Below are positions 1 through 8,433 of a DNA stretch of 64,000 bases, piece after piece (the stretch's first letter is position 1; each line of letters begins with the position of its first letter). The DNA lies in contig NZ_CAMYFI010000004.1 in NCBI RefSeq assembly GCF_947255005.1, forward strand, positions 1 through 64,000, in the 5' to 3' direction. The notes under the pieces are model-generated. The model ran no database searches. It saw only the letters and a list, made by a program, of their open reading frames with translations, and was not told the origin of the DNA. A program made the translations under genes and the position numbers. Origin of the DNA: an uncultured Tessaracoccus sp. Lineage in GTDB: Bacteria > Actinomycetota > Actinomycetes > Propionibacteriales > Propionibacteriaceae.

Positions 1-110
1 CTCCTCGAAACCGGCGGATTCAGACCCCGATTACACCCTCAAATACGATGAGCCCCTTCACCTCATCTGCGTACGGATTTTGAAGTTTCGCGACGGGTGA
101 TGGAGGCCGG

Positions 111-309
111 GGGTTTCGATACGCGAGCTTCGCTCGCTACTCAACCACCGGCAAGAGGTGACCGCTCACCTCCCCGGCCGTCGAGTAGGGCCGAAGGCCC
201 GTATCGAGACGCAGTGGCGGGTTTCGATACGCCCGCTGCGCGGGCTACTCAACCACCGGTGGTCTCCGGGTTTCGACAAGTCCGCTTCGCGGGCGGCTCA
301 ACCACCGGG
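111..309. repeat. Cluster of hairpin-cored repeats (REP-like)
   Basis: Four related units lie at 111-151, about 181-212 (opposite orientation), 219-259 and 268-309. Each has outer blocks resembling GGTTTCGATACG and CTACTCAACCACCGG around a short GC-rich palindrome that differs between copies (GCGAGC-TTC-GCTCGC, GCCCGC-TGC-GCGGGC, CCGC-TTC-GCGG). The flanks are conserved and the stem sequence varies while keeping its pairing, as in REP-type elements. They lie just downstream of era and could end or protect its transcript. Related units recur at 41678-41791. Bases 1-110 show no gene. Confidence 0.7.
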
Positions 310-325
310 ATAGACCAAGCCCCGG

Positions 326-1261
326 CTAGAAGCCGAGTTTGCCGAGTTGTTTGGCGTCGCGCTGCCATTCTTTGAGCACCTTGACGTGCAGGTGAAGGTG
401 GACGCGGGTTCCAAGCAGTTTGTTGATTTGCAGCCGGGCTGCGGTGCCGATCTCTTTCAGTCGGCTGCCGCCCTTGCCGATGATGATGCCCTTCTGAGAG
501 TCACGCTCGACGACAATGCTGGCGTACACGTCGCTCAGAGGCTTGTCCTCGGGACGGCCTTCGCGCGGCACAACCTCGTCGATCATCACCGCGATGGAGT
601 GGGGGAGCTCGTCGCGCACCCCTTCGAGCGCAGCTTCTCGGATGAGCTCCGCCATGAGCGTTTCCTCGGGCTCGTCGGTGATTTCGCCATCGGGGTAGTA
701 CACGGGGCCAGCGGGAAGCAGCTGGAGGAGCGTGTCAGCGACGGTGTCTATCTGCTCCCCAGATGTCGCGGACACCGGCACGATCGCTTCCCACTCGATG
801 CCGAGCTCCAGCGCGAGCTCGTTCGCCGCGGCGATGCGCTGCAGCACGTGTGGCTTCGGCACAAGATCGATCTTCGTGATCAGTGCGAGAAGTTTCGGCG
901 GGTCCGTGAGCCCCTGAATCTCCTGCAGGATGTGTTGATCGCCCGGACCGATTTTTTCGTTGGCAGGCATGCAAACGCCGATCACATCCACTTCGGCCCA
1001 GGTGTCGTAGACGAGCGCGTTCAGCCGCTCCCCGAGCAGCGTGCGGGGCTTGTGGAGCCCCGGCGTGTCGATGAGGATTAGCTGGCCGTCGTCGCGGGTG
1101 ATGATGCCGCGGATCGCGTGGCGCGTGGTCTGCGGCTTCGACGAAGCGATGGCAATCTTTTGCCCGACGAGCGCATTGGTGAGCGTCGATTTTCCTGCGT
1201 TGGGTCTACCCACGAAGCAGGCGAAACCGGAGCGGTGGTTATTCGTCGTCGCTGTGCTCAT
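326..1261 (-). CDS. era: GTPase Era
   Basis: Era is a membrane-associated GTPase that binds the 3' end of 16S rRNA and assists 30S assembly. The 311-residue product has the normal family length. The P-loop GRPNAGKST is at residues 18-26, the switch II motif DTPG follows in LIDTPGLHK, and the NKxD element appears as TKID. The C-terminal KH domain contains IIIGKGGSRLKEIG, the RNA-binding GxxG loop. The ATG start lies inside the 3' end of the CBS-domain gene (23-base overlap), so translation is probably coupled. The order phoH-ybeY-CBS protein-era is the usual actinobacterial arrangement. Confidence 0.96.
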   Translation of the reverse strand: MSTATTNNHRSGFACFVGRPNAGKSTLTNALVGQKIAIASSKPQTTRHAIRGIITRDDGQLILIDTPGLHKPRTLLGERLNALVYDTWAEVDVIGVCMPANEKIGPGDQHILQEIQGLTDPPKLLALITKIDLVPKPHVLQRIAAANELALELGIEWEAIVPVSATSGEQIDTVADTLLQLLPAGPVYYPDGEITDEPEETLMAELIREAALEGVRDELPHSIAVMIDEVVPREGRPEDKPLSDVYASIVVERDSQKGIIIGKGGSRLKEIGTAARLQINKLLGTRVHLHLHVKVLKEWQRDAKQLGKLGF

Positions 1262-2549
1262 CTTCGGTGTCTTCCTCCTTGGGCAGTTGCCGCACGAGCA
1301 CCGTCGCGACTTGGTGGCGACGCCCCATCGTGCGGTCTGCGATCATCTCGATGCCCTCGTACACGGCTTTCGATCCGGAGATCGGCACCAGATCGAGTTG
1401 CTTGGCCATAAGGCCCCAGACGGTGTCCACGTCTTCGTCGTCGAGGTTGAGGTCGAACAGCTCCCCTAGGTCGCTGACAGATAGCCGAGACGACACGCGA
1501 TAGCGGCCATCGCCCAGATCCACCACGTTCGGAACCTCCTGGTCGTATTCGTCAACGATTTCGCCGACAATCTCTTCCAGAATGTCTTCGATGGTGGCTA
1601 GACCGGACGTGCCGCCGAACTCGTCGACGACGATCACCATGTGCGAATGGTTGCGCTGCATCTCTTGCAGCAGCTCAGAGACGGGCTTGGAGTCTGGGCA
1701 GAATTCCGCCGTGCGCATCACTTCACTCACGGTCTCGCCGCGCTCCGCGTCGGGGTAATCAAAGATGCGTTTGGTGACGTCCTTGATGTAGACAATGCCG
1801 CGGATGTCGTCGAGCCCCTCCCCTACCACCGGGATACGCGAGAAGCCGGAACGCAGCGCCAAGCTGATGAGCTGCCGCAGCGTGTGGTTCTCCTTGATGA
1901 ACACCATGTCGGTGCGGGGAACCATCACTTCCTTGACGAAGGTGTCATCGAGGCCAAACACCGAGCGCACCATCTTCGACTCGCTGTCTTCGATCACCTC
2001 ATGCTCTTCAGCGACGGAGACCATGTCCAGGAACTCTGCCTCGTTGGCGAACGGCCCGTCGGAGTAACCGCGCCCCGGCGTCAACGCGTTGCCGATGAGC
2101 ACCATGAGCTGCGCAACAGGGCTGAAGATAGTGGTCAGCACGCTCACGGTCGCACCGAAAATCTTGAGCGTGCGGAACGGGTTCTGGCGTCCCAATGTGC
2201 GCGGCGCCACACCCCACAGGATGAACGATACGACGAGCATGATGGCGACGGTGAGCAGCACACGCAGCCAGTCAGCACCAAAGGACGCGTGAATCAGGAG
2301 CCCGACGAGTGTGATCGACGAGATCTCCAACAACATGCGTGCAAACATGACGGAGTTCACCGTCGGTGCCGGGTCCTGTGCGATCAGTGCGATGCGCTCA
2401 TGCGCCTTCGACGGTTGTTCCGCGACGAGGCGCTCGGCCTTGCCCTTCGTCGTCACCGCCACCGCGGCTTCGATGGCAGCGAGCAGGCTTGCCAAAATAG
2501 CGAAGATCAGTGCGAGCGTCAGCTCGATCCATTGGGTTTGCGAGAACAT
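1239..2549 (-). CDS. CNNM/CBS-domain membrane protein (hemolysin C/CorC-like)
   Basis: A 436-residue protein of the family often named hemolysin-related or CorC/CNNM, associated with magnesium or cobalt transport; the true substrate here is unknown. Four hydrophobic segments fill residues about 7-155 (DUF21/CNNM domain). The linker motif EVMVPRTDM precedes two CBS domains at about 205-325, and a CorC/HlyC C-terminal domain (about 345-425) ends in an acidic tail. I chose the ATG at 2549 because its A is the last base of the upstream permease stop codon (TGATG) and AGAGGA lies about 10 bases upstream. An upstream in-frame ATG at 2603 lies deep inside the permease gene. Confidence 0.9.
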   Translation of the reverse strand: MFSQTQWIELTLALIFAILASLLAAIEAAVAVTTKGKAERLVAEQPSKAHERIALIAQDPAPTVNSVMFARMLLEISSITLVGLLIHASFGADWLRVLLTVAIMLVVSFILWGVAPRTLGRQNPFRTLKIFGATVSVLTTIFSPVAQLMVLIGNALTPGRGYSDGPFANEAEFLDMVSVAEEHEVIEDSESKMVRSVFGLDDTFVKEVMVPRTDMVFIKENHTLRQLISLALRSGFSRIPVVGEGLDDIRGIVYIKDVTKRIFDYPDAERGETVSEVMRTAEFCPDSKPVSELLQEMQRNHSHMVIVVDEFGGTSGLATIEDILEEIVGEIVDEYDQEVPNVVDLGDGRYRVSSRLSVSDLGELFDLNLDDEDVDTVWGLMAKQLDLVPISGSKAVYEGIEMIADRTMGRRHQVATVLVRQLPKEEDTEDEHSDDE

Positions 2550-3796
2550 CAGGCAGCATCCTCTGCACGGGTTGACATGGGTTCGGGCTTGACCAGCCGC
2601 CATACTACGCCGACGCCCAGAACAATCATGCCAATCAGCATCGACCAGATGGGCAGCGTAACGACGAATACGAGGCAGGTGGCAGCACCGAGCACCTGCC
2701 AGGCGCGGTGATAACGGCGGTGCTGCCCCGTCTGCGTATAGGCGGCGACGTTCGCCACGAAGTAGTACAGCAACACACCAAACGACGAGAACCCGATGGC
2801 GCCGCGAAGGTCGGCCAGCATCAGGACGACACTGAGTACGATGGCGACGGTCAGTTCAATCCTGTGCGGGGTTTGGAACCGCTGGCTGGTGTGGCTGAAC
2901 CATCCGGGCAGGTCGTGGGTGCGAGCCATCGCCAACCAGGTGCGCCCGATGCCCGACAGCAGGCCCAAGAGCGCACCCGCGCTCGCCGCCGTCGCGCCGA
3001 TAATCAAGATGGTCTTCTGCACCAGATGGTCACCGACGAGCAACGTCAGCGGGGCTGGGCTGTCAGCCAGTGCGGCAAGACCCACCCTGGCCACCAACGT
3101 CCACGCGATGAGTGCGTAGAGCACGAGCGTAATGGTGAGCGCTCCAACGATGGCTCGGCGAATGTTGCGCTCGGGGTCGATCACTTCCTCGCCCATCGTC
3201 GCGATGCGCGCATAGCCGGCAAAGGCGAAGAACATGAGGCCGGCGCTTTGCAGCACGCCGTACGGGGTCGCGCCCACCCACTTGAAGCTCGCCGAGGTGG
3301 GCGGCGAAATCCACCCCGTGGCCAATGCTGTCACGATGCCGATGAGCGCGATGATCACGAGCAATTTGGCTGCCTGGGCGGTGCGGGTGGCGCCCAGAAT
3401 GTTGATGAGCACCATGAGCCAGACGATGCCCACCGCAATGGGTTTGGCCCACCCCTCGGGTGCCCAGTACGACGAGAACACCATCGCCATCGCTGCCGCG
3501 GACGCGGTCTTCCCGATGACGAAGCACCATCCAGCAAGGTAGCCGGGCCATTCACCGAGGCGTTCGCGCCCGTAGACGTAGGTGCCGCCAGCCGACGGGT
3601 ACTGCGCGGCCAGCTGCGCGGAGCTGGTGGCGTTGCACCAGGCCGCGAACGCGGCGAGCACGAGGCCGATGACGAGTCCGCTGCCCGCAGCAGCGGCGGC
3701 CGGACCCCACACCGCGAAGACGCCAGCTCCCACCATCGACGCCACACCGATCGCGATGGCATCGCTCAGCTTGAGCTGTCTCGCCAGTTGGCTCAT
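2549..3796 (-). CDS. APC-family amino acid permease
   Basis: A 415-residue polytopic membrane protein with about 12 hydrophobic segments. The N-terminus has the APC-superfamily signature SMVGAGVFAVWGP, the glycine-rich unwound part of the first helix that binds substrate. Family members exchange or import amino acids or polyamines; the sequence does not fix the substrate. The chosen ATG at 3796 overlaps the ybeY stop (ATGA) and has GGAGCG upstream; an ATG seven codons earlier would lie inside ybeY. A permease between ybeY and the CBS gene is not part of the usual cluster, so this may be a lineage-specific insertion that kept translational coupling. Confidence 0.88.
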   Translation of the reverse strand: MSQLARQLKLSDAIAIGVASMVGAGVFAVWGPAAAAAGSGLVIGLVLAAFAAWCNATSSAQLAAQYPSAGGTYVYGRERLGEWPGYLAGWCFVIGKTASAAAMAMVFSSYWAPEGWAKPIAVGIVWLMVLINILGATRTAQAAKLLVIIALIGIVTALATGWISPPTSASFKWVGATPYGVLQSAGLMFFAFAGYARIATMGEEVIDPERNIRRAIVGALTITLVLYALIAWTLVARVGLAALADSPAPLTLLVGDHLVQKTILIIGATAASAGALLGLLSGIGRTWLAMARTHDLPGWFSHTSQRFQTPHRIELTVAIVLSVVLMLADLRGAIGFSSFGVLLYYFVANVAAYTQTGQHRRYHRAWQVLGAATCLVFVVTLPIWSMLIGMIVLGVGVVWRLVKPEPMSTRAEDAA

Positions 3797-4248
3797 CGAG
3801 CACGCTCCAAGCCCCATGCTTGGATGATCTTGTCGTTGAGGCCGAACATGATGGCTTTCTCTTCAGGCTCCGCGTGGTCGTGCCCCAGCAGGTGCAGCAG
3901 CCCGTGAATGAGCAGATACTCGGCTTCTTCGTCGGGTTGGCGCCCGTTCTCCGCGGCTTGGCGCTGCGTGACCGCCGGACACAGCACGATGTCGCCGAGC
4001 ATTCCGAGCGGCGGATCTTCGTCGTCGGAGGGTTCGCGCAGCTCGTCCATGGGGAAGCTCATCACGTCGGTCGGCCCAGGCAGATCCATGAAGCGTTCGT
4101 GGTAGTCAGCCATGGTTTGCTCGTCGACAAGGAGGATGGAGAGGTCGGCTTGGGGATGAATGCGCAGCCGATCGAGAGCGAAGCGCGCCAAGCGCACGAG
4201 GCCCTGTTCGTCGGCCTCCATGCCGGATTCGTTGTTGAGGTCGATCAC
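3793..4248 (-). CDS. ybeY: Endoribonuclease YbeY (rRNA maturation factor)
   Basis: YbeY is a zinc-dependent single-strand endoribonuclease that helps mature 16S rRNA and supports ribosome quality control. The 151-residue protein carries the metal motif HGLLHLLGHDH, the three-histidine signature of the family, and the upstream conserved block TDVMSFPMDE. The start is GTG at 4248 and overlaps the phoH stop codon as GTGA, so the pair is translationally coupled. The stop in turn overlaps the permease start. Synteny with phoH and era supports the call. Confidence 0.95.
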   Translation of the reverse strand: MIDLNNESGMEADEQGLVRLARFALDRLRIHPQADLSILLVDEQTMADYHERFMDLPGPTDVMSFPMDELREPSDDEDPPLGMLGDIVLCPAVTQRQAAENGRQPDEEAEYLLIHGLLHLLGHDHAEPEEKAIMFGLNDKIIQAWGLERAR

Positions 4249-5273
4249 TTCCGCTTCGCCCTTCGCGCGTCCTGCGCAGAGTCGTACTCGTCGTAGGCTG
4301 CGACGATCTTGCCCACCAGTCGGTGACGCACCACGTCGCGGGCTGTGAGATTACAAAACGCGATGTCGTCCACCCCGTCGAGGATGCCTTGCACCAGCTG
4401 CAGCCCGGAGCGCGCGCCGCCAGGAAGGTCGATCTGGGTGACGTCACCGGTGACGCAGATCTTCGAGCCGAAGCCCAGCCGGGTGAGGAACATCTTCATC
4501 TGTTCGGCAGTGGTGTTTTGGGCCTCGTCCAAGATGATGAACGCGTCGTTGAGAGTGCGCCCGCGCATGTAGGCCAGGGGTGCCACCTCAACCACGCCCG
4601 AGGTGAGCAGCTTAGGCACGGAATCTGGCTCCACCATGTCGTGCAGCGCGTCGTAGAGCGGGCGGAGGTAGGGGTCGATCTTGTCGCTGAGCGTGCCGGG
4701 CAGGAAGCCAAGTTTCTCGCCCGCCTCGATAGCGGGCCTAGTGAGGATGATGCGATTCACCTGCTTGCTCTGCAGGGCCTGCACCGCTTTCGCCATAGCC
4801 AGGTACGTCTTGCCCGTTCCGGCGGGGCCAATGCCGAACACGATGGTGTGGCGATCGATCGCGTCGACGTAACGCTTCTGGTTCAGCGTCTTGGGCCGCA
4901 CTGTGCGCCCGCGTGAGCTGACGATGCCCTGAGTGAGCACGTCCGACGGCGACTCGTTCTCGGCGGTCATCGTGACGACGCGCTCCACGGTTTCCGGGGA
5001 CAGCCCCTGGCCGGTTCGGAGAATCGCAATGAGCTCGCTGACCACGTCGTTTGCCTTGGTCACGGCTTCTGCCGACCCAGTGAGTGTGATCTCAGAGCCT
5101 CGCACGTGCACGTCGGCTTCAAGCAATGATTCGAGCATGCGCAAATTCTCGTCGCTGGGGCCGAGAATACTGATCATGTCGATGGATGGTGGAACACCGA
5201 CGGTGCGGGTTCCGGGCAACTGATGCAGGGGATTCAGGGGGCTGGCCTTCCGACGTGGCCCGACGTCGTTCAT
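4245..5273 (-). CDS. phoH: PhoH-like ATPase
   Basis: A 342-residue PhoH-family P-loop ATPase, probably cytoplasmic; the family is linked to RNA metabolism with YbeY. A KH-like N-terminal part (about residues 30-90) is followed by the PhoH domain with Walker A GPAGTGKT at residues 149-156 and Walker B FIILDEAQN. The conserved block RPAIEAGEKLGFLPG is present. It is the first gene of the minus-strand phoH-ybeY-permease-CBS-era chain. The ATG at 5273 gives a product of typical length; I see no strong ribosome-binding site. Confidence 0.94.
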   Translation of the reverse strand: MNDVGPRRKASPLNPLHQLPGTRTVGVPPSIDMISILGPSDENLRMLESLLEADVHVRGSEITLTGSAEAVTKANDVVSELIAILRTGQGLSPETVERVVTMTAENESPSDVLTQGIVSSRGRTVRPKTLNQKRYVDAIDRHTIVFGIGPAGTGKTYLAMAKAVQALQSKQVNRIILTRPAIEAGEKLGFLPGTLSDKIDPYLRPLYDALHDMVEPDSVPKLLTSGVVEVAPLAYMRGRTLNDAFIILDEAQNTTAEQMKMFLTRLGFGSKICVTGDVTQIDLPGGARSGLQLVQGILDGVDDIAFCNLTARDVVRHRLVGKIVAAYDEYDSAQDARRAKRK

Positions 5274-5305
5274 CGGGCATGCTCAGCTTAGCCGTCGACG
5301 ATGGT

Positions 5306-5716
5306 TCAGTCATCACTCGTTTCGTCGTCTTCGTCAATGATGTGCATCGCCGCTTCCTCCGCCGATGCTGCTCCTCCACTGATTCCCATCTCTCTACCGA
5401 CGTTGTGATCGTCGCCGACGACCAACCTCCCGGCGCGCTGCTTGCCTACCTCGCGGTCTTCAAACAAGGGGTTCCATTTGCCTCCGAGCTTCTGGGGGTC
5501 ATGCTCGGGCTCTTCCTGCTTAGCGCGCATGTCGATGCTCTCACCTTGCCGCATCTCTGCGGCCGTGGTGCCGTATCCCATGCCTGGGCCCCAGTTGTCC
5601 GGCAGGATGTAGCCCTCATCCAGCACGTCATCCACGCCGCGATCAATCAAGGTATCGCCAGCCTGGAGCTGGTCGAGTTCGCCGTCGTTACGTTCCGATG
5701 CTTCATTGCCTTCCAT
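5306..5716 (-). CDS. DUF5709 family small acidic protein
   Basis: A 136-residue hydrophilic, acidic protein with no membrane segment. Its centre reads DTLIDRGVDDVLDEGY, the hallmark of the actinobacterial DUF5709 family, whose function is unknown. The ATG at 5716 is preferred over a start 22 codons upstream because GGGAGA lies at a proper distance and family members begin close to this block. It is divergent from the queuosine-precursor transporter at 5797 and ends 32 bases before the phoH start. The C-terminal tail is rich in Asp and Glu. Confidence 0.78.
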   Translation of the reverse strand: MEGNEASERNDGELDQLQAGDTLIDRGVDDVLDEGYILPDNWGPGMGYGTTAAEMRQGESIDMRAKQEEPEHDPQKLGGKWNPLFEDREVGKQRAGRLVVGDDHNVGREMGISGGAASAEEAAMHIIDEDDETSDD

Positions 5717-5796
5717 GCACCAAGTCTCCCATCTTTCTCTCCCTTCCGGGCTGGGCACGCAAAGAAAGTCAAAGGAGATCAACTACCATCTCTCCG

Positions 5797-6489
5797 GTGA
5801 CAGATACTCAATTCGCCCAGCATGGTCGAGGACACTACGACATCATCGCCGTCGCGTTCGTCGGCCTCCTGCTGATCTCCAACGTTGCCGCTACGAAGCT
5901 TATTCAATTCGGCCCCGAGGTGAACGTCCTGGGCTTCCCTGTGCTGCCTCTCATCACCGATGGTGGCGCCATCTTGTTTCCGCTCGTCTACGTGATCGGC
6001 GACGTGCTGGCCGAGGTGTACGGTATGAAGGGTGCGCGTCGGGCGATTCTGATGGGCTTCGTCATGGCCGCGCTGGCGTCGGTGACCTTCCTGCTCGTCG
6101 GCATCGCCCCACCGGCGGCGGACTGGCCGAATCAGGAGGCGTTCGAGGCTGTTTTGGGCTTCGTGCCGCGCATCGTGCTGGCGAGCCTGTGTGGCTACCT
6201 CGTTGGCCAGCTTCTCAACGCCTGGGTGCTGGTGAAGATTAAGGCACGTACTGCAGAGAAGGGCTTGTGGGCGAGACTGCTGGGTTCCACGCTGGTGGGT
6301 GAAGCCGCGGACACCACGGCGTTTTGCCTCATCGCGTTTTACGGCGTCATCACCGGCGGCACGATGATCAACTACATCCTCGTCGGCTACATCTGGAAGG
6401 TACTCATCGAGGTGCTCGTCATGCCGATCACCTACCAGGTCATCAAACTCGTGAAACGCTACGAGCCGAGTTACGTAACAGCCAGCTGA
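5797..6489 (+). CDS. Queuosine precursor transporter (VUT/YhhQ family)
   Basis: A membrane protein of about 230 residues with six hydrophobic segments. It has the VUT/DUF165 hallmarks LLISNVAATKL, VYVIGDVLAEVYG and the late block GEAADTTAFCLIAFYG. Family members such as E. coli YhhQ import preQ0/preQ1 or related queuosine precursors. It converges on tgt, 20 bases away, which supports a role in tRNA queuosine salvage. The start is uncertain. The GTG at 5797 fits the protein family, but the only good ribosome-binding site, AAAGGAG at 5771-5777, lies 19 bases upstream; an AUC codon at 5788 would have ideal spacing. Confidence 0.88.
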   Translation: MTDTQFAQHGRGHYDIIAVAFVGLLLISNVAATKLIQFGPEVNVLGFPVLPLITDGGAILFPLVYVIGDVLAEVYGMKGARRAILMGFVMAALASVTFLLVGIAPPAADWPNQEAFEAVLGFVPRIVLASLCGYLVGQLLNAWVLVKIKARTAEKGLWARLLGSTLVGEAADTTAFCLIAFYGVITGGTMINYILVGYIWKVLIEVLVMPITYQVIKLVKRYEPSYVTAS

Positions 6490-6509
6490 AGCCTGACTGG
6501 AAGGTACGC

Positions 6510-7727
6510 TTACCGCGAGTAGAAACGTCCGAGGAACTCGTCGCGAAACTCGTGAAACCGGCCCTGCTGCATCGCAAGACGAATATCGTCGACGAGCCGT
6601 ACGGTGAACCGTTCGTTGTGGATGGTGGCGAGCGTCGAAGCCAGCATCTCCTTCGCCTTGAACAGGTGATGCAGGTAGGCGCGGGTGTAGTGCTGACAGG
6701 TGTAGCAATCGCACCCGTCTTCGAGGGGGACAAAGGATCGACGATGCTTGGCAGTGTTGACGTTGTATCGGCCGTCGGCGGTGTAGATCGCCGCGTTTCG
6801 GGCCACGCGGGAAGGGTTGACGCAGTCGAATGTGTCTGCGCCGGCCTCCACCGCCGCGAAGAGGTCGTCAGGCTCTGAGATGCCCAGCAAATGGCGGGGT
6901 TTGCCTTCCGGCAATTCATCCACCATCCAGCCGATAATCTCCCCCATGCGCTGCTTCTCCAACGCTCCGCCCAGGCCAAACCCGTCGAACATCTGCCCAT
7001 CGACATCGAGCCCCGCCAATCCACGCGCGGCCTGGCGTCGCAAGTCCTCGTACTGGGCGCCCTGGATCACCCCAAACAGCGCTTGATACGGCTTGTCAGC
7101 ACGCATCTGAGTGAGGCGACGGTGCTCGCGCAAGCACCGCTCGGCCCACCGATGCGTGCGCTCCACCGACTTCTCCTGATACTCACGCGTATTCATGAGA
7201 GTCGTGAGCTCATCGAAGGCAAACATGATGTCAGCGCCCAGCTGATGCTGGATGTTCATGGACACCTCGGGCGTGAACCGATGCAGGTCGCCGTTGAGGT
7301 GAGACACGAACGTGACCCCATCCTCATCAACGTGGGCACGGCGCTGCTTGCCGTCGGCAATGACATCGTCGTTCTGAAGCCCAGTGGTGTCCATGGCGAG
7401 CACCTTCTTGAAGCCTGCCCCCAAGCTCATCACCTGGAAGCCGCCCGAATCGGTAAACGTCGGGCCCGGCCAGTTCATGAACGGCGACAACCCACCAGCT
7501 TCATCGACGATGTCCGCTCCCGGCTGCAGGTAGAGGTGATACGCATTCGCCAGCACGGCCTGCGCACCCAATTCGCGAACGGTCTCAGGCAGCACCGCCT
7601 TCACCGTCGCCTTCGTACCCACGACGATGAACGCGGGCGTCTCGATGTCACCATGCGGCGTGTGGATCGTGCCGGTACGCCCGCCGCAGCCCTCGATGCG
7701 GGTGCCTACGTCGAACGAAAAACTCAC
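6510..7727 (-). CDS. tgt: tRNA-guanine transglycosylase (Tgt)
   Basis: Tgt exchanges guanine-34 of tRNAs with GUN anticodons for preQ1 (or queuine), the committing step of queuosine modification. The 405-residue protein has the active-site block FTDSGGFQVMS (Asp93), the later FDCVNPSRVARN block holding the second catalytic Asp, and a C-terminal zinc site CDCYTC followed by a histidine in YLHHL. The block usually written CVMPTRNARNG reads CVNPSRVARNA here, a variant. The GTG start overlaps the rsmE stop (GTGA). Pairing with the precursor importer at 5797 implies salvage; no preQ0/preQ1 biosynthesis gene is in the window. Confidence 0.95.
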   Translation of the reverse strand: MSFSFDVGTRIEGCGGRTGTIHTPHGDIETPAFIVVGTKATVKAVLPETVRELGAQAVLANAYHLYLQPGADIVDEAGGLSPFMNWPGPTFTDSGGFQVMSLGAGFKKVLAMDTTGLQNDDVIADGKQRRAHVDEDGVTFVSHLNGDLHRFTPEVSMNIQHQLGADIMFAFDELTTLMNTREYQEKSVERTHRWAERCLREHRRLTQMRADKPYQALFGVIQGAQYEDLRRQAARGLAGLDVDGQMFDGFGLGGALEKQRMGEIIGWMVDELPEGKPRHLLGISEPDDLFAAVEAGADTFDCVNPSRVARNAAIYTADGRYNVNTAKHRRSFVPLEDGCDCYTCQHYTRAYLHHLFKAKEMLASTLATIHNERFTVRLVDDIRLAMQQGRFHEFRDEFLGRFYSR

Positions 7728-8431
7728 AACAACTCCAATTGTCCAAGCGCCACAGCCCCGGCCGTCGACGTGCGCAACACGTGGTCGGCGATGCGCACCG
7801 GCTGCGCGCCAGCCGCGACGAGCACGTCGAGCTCATCAGGCGCGATACCGCCCTCCGGCCCGACGACCACCGCAACATCACCTTCCACCGCCACGTCGCG
7901 AATGTGCTGCGAGGCATCCTCGTGCAGCACCAACACCGTCGAGACGTCGCCGAGCACGTCGGGCAACTGCTTGGTCGTCGCAAACGACACCTCAGGGATG
8001 CTGAACCGCCGTGACTGCTTCGACGACTCCCTCGCCGTGGCTTCCCATCTCGCGAGGGCCTTGTCGCGTCGCTCTGCCGGCCACCGCACGATGGAGCGGT
8101 CCGCCTGCCAGGCGATGATCCGCGAAGCGCCCATTTCGGTGAGCATCTGCACCGCGAGTGTAGAGCGGTCGCCTTTCGCGAGCGCCTGCACAGCGGTGAC
8201 CCGCCGACGAGGTTCTTCGCGTCGCACCGCTTCCACGGTGACGGTGAGCGTCGTTTTCGTACATTCGACGACGCTGCCCTCAATACCGAGGCCCTTGCCG
8301 TCGGCAACGAGCACTTGCTCCCCTATCTCGACGCGCTTGACTGCTGCGTGACGAGCTTCGTCTCCCTCGACCATGACCTGATCCCCCACCTGGGGGTTAT
8401 CGAGGTGCGCGAGGAACAGCGCCCCTGTCAT
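7724..8431 (-). CDS. rsmE: 16S rRNA (uracil-1498-N3)-methyltransferase RsmE
   Basis: RsmE methylates N3 of U1498 in 16S rRNA using S-adenosylmethionine. The 235-residue protein has the N-terminal PUA-like part and the C-terminal SPOUT domain, with the knot motifs VVVGPEGGIAPDE and LRTSTAG that bind the methyl donor. It lies 2 bases downstream of dnaJ and overlaps tgt by 4 bases, making an hrcA-dnaJ-rsmE-tgt transcription unit likely. The dnaJ-rsmE adjacency is common in bacteria. Confidence 0.94.
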   Translation of the reverse strand: MTGALFLAHLDNPQVGDQVMVEGDEARHAAVKRVEIGEQVLVADGKGLGIEGSVVECTKTTLTVTVEAVRREEPRRRVTAVQALAKGDRSTLAVQMLTEMGASRIIAWQADRSIVRWPAERRDKALARWEATARESSKQSRRFSIPEVSFATTKQLPDVLGDVSTVLVLHEDASQHIRDVAVEGDVAVVVGPEGGIAPDELDVLVAAGAQPVRIADHVLRTSTAGAVALGQLELL

Positions 8432-8433
8432 GA

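Noticed and set aside
1..325. A CRISPR array at the left edge
   Set aside because: The repeats vary in the core, occur in both orientations and lack uniform spacers; no cas gene is present.
5717..5796. A preQ1 riboswitch ahead of the queuosine-precursor transporter
   Set aside because: The leader is short; a small CCC/GGG hairpin is present but the conserved preQ1-I or preQ1-II core was not found.
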